A stretch of DNA of 8,532 bases, from positions 1 to 8,532 of the forward strand of contig JAIRVA010000146.1 of NCBI GenBank assembly GCA_031254155.1. The letters are read 5' to 3'. The translations under genes and the position numbers were made by a program. The DNA comes from Propionibacteriaceae bacterium. Its GTDB lineage: Bacteria; Actinomycetota; Actinomycetes; Propionibacteriales; Propionibacteriaceae. The first letter of the stretch is position 1. Each line of letters starts with the position of its first letter. Positions 6,265 to 8,532 of this stretch are shown here, piece after piece. The notes below the pieces were generated by a model. The model was not told where the DNA came from and made no database searches. It worked only from the letters and a program-made list of their open reading frames with translations.

Positions 6265-6900
6265 TCACTCAGGGTGGGGATCGGTGGGGCCGGGGGTACG
6301 ACTGCCGGGCCAGGTCGGGTCGTCCGGTTCGGTGGTGGGACGGTCGGGGAGGTGGGTGAGAGCGTCGTTTAGGGTTGGGGAGTTATGTAGTACGGTAATT
6401 GTACCTTGGTCGGGGTCATACCAGCGGCCCGTTAGGACGTACTCGTCGTACTCTGGGCGGCAGGGGTAGGCCAATTGCGGATTGACACGGGAAAACTCAA
6501 CTTGGGGGTGGGGGTCTAGGGGGAGGGTTCTGCCGGCTAGGTCGGCGAGGACGAAGGCGTGGAGGCAGTAGCCCGCGCTGTCGTCGTCGCCCAGGGTCAG
6601 GTGCTGGAAGCCGAAGCCGGCCGGGATGCCGCGGGCGCGGAGCAGGGCGGCCAGCAGGTTGGCCTTGGCGTGGCAGATGCCGGTACGTTCGGCCAGGACG
6701 TCGGAGGCGCGGACGGTCACCACCTGGCGACCGGTCGTCGTCGTGTGGGGGATGTCATCGCGAACGAACTCAAAGGCGGCGCGGGCGTACGCCACCGGTT
6801 CGGCGTTATCAGCCGCCAAGCCGACCGCTGCCGCGCTGACCGCGGGGTCGTCGTAGTTGATCAGCGCCGTCGCGCGGAGCCGGGGGTCCTCACTCTCCAT
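6265..6900 (-). CDS. Transglutaminase-like cysteine protein
   Basis: A 211-residue cytoplasmic protein (no signal peptide or membrane segment) with the transglutaminase/protease fold. The catalytic triad is visible: Cys76 in RTGICHAKANLLAALLRARG, His114 in YCLHAFVL and Asp129 in LPLDP. The N-terminal YDDPAVSAAA and AAFEFVRDDIPH segments are typical of the short bacterial transglutaminase-like family of about 200 residues. Its substrates are largely unknown, and it may act as a protease or amidase rather than a cross-linker. From about residue 185 the tail is rich in Pro, Thr and Asp and looks disordered. The ATG at 6900 has no Shine-Dalgarno, but a TAGTCT box lies 6 nt upstream, so the mRNA may be leaderless. 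It stands alone, convergent with the AGPS operon and divergent from the membrane-protein/GntR pair. No functional link to either is evident. Confidence 0.88.
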   Translation of the reverse strand: MESEDPRLRATALINYDDPAVSAAAVGLAADNAEPVAYARAAFEFVRDDIPHTTTTGRQVVTVRASDVLAERTGICHAKANLLAALLRARGIPAGFGFQHLTLGDDDSAGYCLHAFVLADLAGRTLPLDPHPQVEFSRVNPQLAYPCRPEYDEYVLTGRWYDPDQGTITVLHNSPTLNDALTHLPDRPTTEPDDPTWPGSRTPGPTDPHPE

Positions 6901-6906
6901 GTCCGC

Positions 6907-6912
6907 AGACTA
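6907..6912 (-). promoter_or_regulatory. Candidate -10 box for a leaderless transglutaminase mRNA
   Basis: Read on the minus strand this is TAGTCT (TANNNT), separated from the ATG by only GCGGAC. Transcription would start at or next to the A of the ATG. Leaderless mRNAs of this layout are common in actinobacteria, and it would explain the missing Shine-Dalgarno. A -35 is not clear: GTTTGC lies 16 nt upstream of the box. Confidence 0.4.
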
Positions 6913-6939
6913 TCACCCCACTTCGCTTGCAAACGGTGC

Positions 6940-6996
6940 CGTGGGGTCAGTTGGGTCGGGACTTACCCCGCGGGTGGCGACCCAAGTGACCCCACG
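6940..6996. repeat. Long inverted repeat (19-bp arms, one mismatch)
   Basis: Arms at 6940-6958 and 6978-6996 are complementary at 18 of 19 positions (only 6950/6986 is G-G). The 19-nt loop can itself fold through ACCC (6965-6968) and GGGT (6972-6975). On the plus strand it is followed five nt later by a T5 run (7002-7006), which gives the look of a Rho-independent terminator. However, no plus-strand gene precedes it closely. It sits between two divergent promoters and could be an insulator, a small palindromic element or a binding site. Confidence 0.8.
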
Positions 6997-7005
6997 ATCA
7001 CTTTT

Positions 7006-7025
7006 TGTATCAAACGCTTGACACA
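7006..7025 (+). promoter_or_regulatory. Imperfect palindrome over the -35, candidate GntR operator
   Basis: TGTATCAA (7006-7013) and TTGACACA (7018-7025) are inverted copies with one mismatch around a 4-nt ACGC centre. The right arm includes the TTGACA -35 box, so a bound dimer would block RNA polymerase. A further TTGTATCA occurs at 7046-7053, directly repeating 7005-7012, and could be an extra half-site. The short GntR regulator encoded at the end of this transcription unit is the obvious candidate binder. Confidence 0.45.
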
Positions 7026-7046
7026 TTTCCCCCACCGTGCCAGTCT
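7018..7046 (+). promoter_or_regulatory. Candidate promoter for the membrane protein-GntR operon
   Basis: TTGACA at 7018-7023 is a perfect consensus -35. With a 17-nt spacer the -10 would be CAGTCT (7041-7046), which is a poor match. Transcription would start near 7053 and leave a short leader carrying AAGGAGG at 7066-7072. The strong -35 with a weak -10 may mean activation or a different sigma spacing. Confidence 0.4.
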
Positions 7047-7076
7047 TGTATCACTTACCTGGGACAAGGAGGGATC

Positions 7077-8045
7077 ATGGCGCTGTGGCTGTACTTCGTA
7101 CTGTTGTTGCCACTGGGGATCGGGGTCGTGGCGCTGGTCATCTGGGCGGTCCGGCGCGCGCGGACGCCCCGGTTCGATGTCGCCGCGTACCCCCGCCTGG
7201 CCCGGCTGGGGCGCCTCACGCTCGGGGCGCGGTACGTCGGGGTGGTACTCACCCTGCCCCTCACCGGGCTCGCCCTCGCCGCCACCCTCAGCACCCAATC
7301 GCTCGTGTTTCTCGTTGCCACGCCGGGGATCGCCGGATCGGTCATCGTGATCGCCATGATCGTCGGCGAGGTGGTCGCGTTCGACCTCGCCCGCGAGCCC
7401 GGCGTCGCGACGCTGGAACGCCGTCGCCTGCGCCCGGTCCTGCCCGTACCGCTCCTGATCGCCACCGCCCTCGCCGCCGTACTCTGGCTCGGGCTCGCTC
7501 TCGGGACCCGTGCGCTCGTCGACCCGACGGGCCGGTACCTGTCGTTCACCGTGACGCGGGCCGGCGGTAGCGGCTGCGTCTACACCGTCGAGCTGCCGGC
7601 GGCGGGATCCGCCTCCGCCGCCGGGCTGGCCTCGGGCGCGGTCTGCCTGGTTCTCGCCGCGCTCGGGACGTGGCTTGTTGCCCGGCGGCCCCGCAGCGGT
7701 ACGGACCCCGCGGTCGCCGCTTGGGACGACGGGCTGCGGCGCCGAAACCTCCTGGGGTACGCCGCCACCGTCTTTGGCGTTGTCACCTCCGGCATCGCGA
7801 TCACAGCGCCGGCGGAGTTGTCGCTCGACATCCGCCGGTACGTCGAGGAGTGCGCGGCGGGCTCCGGCTGGTCGGCGGCGGACTTCACCGTCTCGCCCCG
7901 TCTACTGTGGTACGGGTGGTTCGGCGGCGGGGCCGGACTCGCGTCGGTGGCCGTCCTCGGCCTGGTGGGGGTCGTCGTCGCCAGCGGCCTCCTGCTCGGC
8001 GCCACCGCGCCCCGCCCGGTCGTCTCCGGCGAAGGCCGGGCATGA
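7077..8045 (+). CDS. Seven-helix membrane protein of unknown function
   Basis: A 322-residue integral membrane protein that I do not recognise. Hydrophobic segments lie at about 3-24, 51-71, 76-102, 121-143, 182-203, 226-246 and 281-308. The first is followed by a basic stretch (RRARTPR), implying a cytoplasmic loop. Loops around 144-180 (with Cys167) and 247-280 (with Cys259) fall on the same predicted outer side, so a disulphide is conceivable. Acidic Glu98 and Asp103 sit at the end of the third segment. I chose the ATG at 7077 because AAGGAGG at 7066-7072 precedes it by 4 nt. An in-frame TTG at 7005 lies inside the operator/promoter region and is rejected. The last codon overlaps the GntR start (ATGA). 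No ABC ATPase, enzyme or transporter motif was seen. Pairing with a YtrA-type regulator suggests a role in envelope stress or export, but this is only an inference. Confidence 0.82.
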   Translation: MALWLYFVLLLPLGIGVVALVIWAVRRARTPRFDVAAYPRLARLGRLTLGARYVGVVLTLPLTGLALAATLSTQSLVFLVATPGIAGSVIVIAMIVGEVVAFDLAREPGVATLERRRLRPVLPVPLLIATALAAVLWLGLALGTRALVDPTGRYLSFTVTRAGGSGCVYTVELPAAGSASAAGLASGAVCLVLAALGTWLVARRPRSGTDPAVAAWDDGLRRRNLLGYAATVFGVVTSGIAITAPAELSLDIRRYVEECAAGSGWSAADFTVSPRLLWYGWFGGGAGLASVAVLGLVGVVVASGLLLGATAPRPVVSGEGRA

Positions 8046-8407
8046 TCGTCCGCCTCGATGCCGCCGATCCGACCCCGCCGTACGAGCAGGTCCGCCGCCA
8101 GCTCGCGACCGCCGTCGCCGTGGGCGAGTTGGCGCCCGGTACGCGGCTGCCCACCGTCCGCCAGCTCGCGGGCGACCTCGGCGTCGCCACGGGTACGGTG
8201 ATGCGGGCGTACGCGGAGCTAGAGTCGGCGGGGATCCTCGTGACGGCCCGCGGCGCGGGGACGCGGGTCGCGCCTGCTCCACCCGGCGGCACCCCCGCCC
8301 CGGATGACCGGCTGGCCGTGGCGGCCCGGACGTACGTGGCGACCGCCCGTACCCTCGGCGCCTCCCAGGACCAAACCCTGGAAGCGGTAGTACAGGCCCT
8401 CCGGTGA
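8042..8407 (+). CDS. GntR-family regulator, YtrA-like short subfamily
   Basis: A 121-residue DNA-binding transcription regulator. Residues 11-77 form the GntR winged helix: PPYEQVRRQLATAVAVGEL (helix 1), PGTRLPTVRQLAGDLGV (helix 2), TGTVMRAYAELESAGIL (recognition helix onward) and the wing ARGAGTRV. Only about 40 residues follow, too few for the FadR, HutC or MocR effector or aminotransferase domains. Short C-termini of this kind define the YtrA subfamily, whose members are typically autoregulatory repressors dimerising through this region and often sit with ABC transporter genes. The ATG overlaps the membrane-protein stop by 4 nt (ATGA), so the two are co-translated. The likely target is its own operon, through the palindrome at 7006-7025. 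Its inducer is unknown. Confidence 0.92.
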   Translation: MIVRLDAADPTPPYEQVRRQLATAVAVGELAPGTRLPTVRQLAGDLGVATGTVMRAYAELESAGILVTARGAGTRVAPAPPGGTPAPDDRLAVAARTYVATARTLGASQDQTLEAVVQALR

Positions 8408-8532
8408 CCCGGCCCCCACCGACCCCCCCCCCCCCCCCCCCGGGTTTGTTTAAAAAGGTTTGGCAAAACCCCGACTGGGGGCCCTTGGCACCGGTTTGGG
8501 GGGGGTGGGGGGGGGGGTTTGCTCGGGAGATA
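8408..8532. other. Homopolymer-rich window end, probable assembly artefact
   Basis: Immediately after the GntR stop come 19 consecutive C (8423-8441), then low-complexity sequence with GGTTTGG at 8457-8463 and 8493-8499, an AAAA/CCCC stretch, G8 (8498-8505), one T and G11 (8507-8517). The composition is unlike anything else in the window and no gene or terminator can be read with confidence. Low-quality contig ends often look like this. Confidence 0.6.

Noticed and set aside
7005..7076. TTG start that would lengthen the membrane protein by 24 residues
   Set aside because: It lies within the palindrome and -35 region and lacks a ribosome site. The ATG at 7077 has AAGGAGG at the right distance.
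7670..8041. In-frame extension upstream of the GntR protein
   Set aside because: It reads through the membrane-protein gene in another frame with Arg/Pro-rich shadow sequence. The GntR domain begins at the ATG at 8042.
1..8532. CRISPR array, tRNA, rRNA, insertion sequence, integrase or defence genes
   Set aside because: I searched for regularly spaced repeats, CCA-ended cloverleaf patterns, transposase motifs and nuclease or helicase motifs and found none. The only repeats are those listed.

Overview
This window reads as chromosomal DNA from a high-G+C actinobacterium. G/C-ending codons predominate, the genes are tightly packed with ATGA-type overlaps, and the enzymes are of actinobacterial type. 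The very frequent word GTAC would fit a Micromonosporaceae-like genome, but I cannot prove the genus. The window opens inside a gene and closes in low-complexity C and G runs that look like a poor-quality contig end.

Layout. (1) 1-1296: 3' part of a phosphate acetyltransferase gene (pta). (2) 1430-5881: a tight co-directional run made of acetate kinase (ackA), a short-chain dehydrogenase/reductase, a PlsC-type acyltransferase and a full-length FAD enzyme of the alkyl-dihydroxyacetonephosphate synthase (AGPS) family. The gaps are +1, -4 and +9 nt, so this is almost certainly one operon. (3) 5882-6264: a convergent intergenic region with a strongly G/T-skewed tract (C/A-rich, Rho-site-like on the other strand), a 17-nt direct repeat and small hairpins. 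(4) 6265-6900, minus strand: a small cytoplasmic transglutaminase-like protein. (5) 6901-7076: a divergent promoter region with a 19-bp-arm inverted repeat and a separate palindrome over a TTGACA box. (6) 7077-8407: a seven-helix membrane protein overlapping a short GntR/YtrA-type regulator. (7) 8408-8532: homopolymer-rich end.

How the genes may work together. Pta and AckA interconvert acetyl-CoA, acetyl phosphate and acetate. The next three genes match, in chemistry, the core of animal peroxisomal ether-lipid synthesis: AGPS swaps the acyl chain of acyl-DHAP for a fatty alcohol, an SDR reduces alkyl-DHAP to alkyl-glycerol-3-phosphate, and a PlsC-type enzyme acylates sn-2. A bacterial ether-lipid cassette co-transcribed with acetate kinase is the most interesting reading here. 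The AGPS assignment is firm. The roles of the SDR and PlsC proteins in that pathway are inferred from context. No fatty-alcohol-forming reductase or dedicated DHAP acyltransferase is visible.
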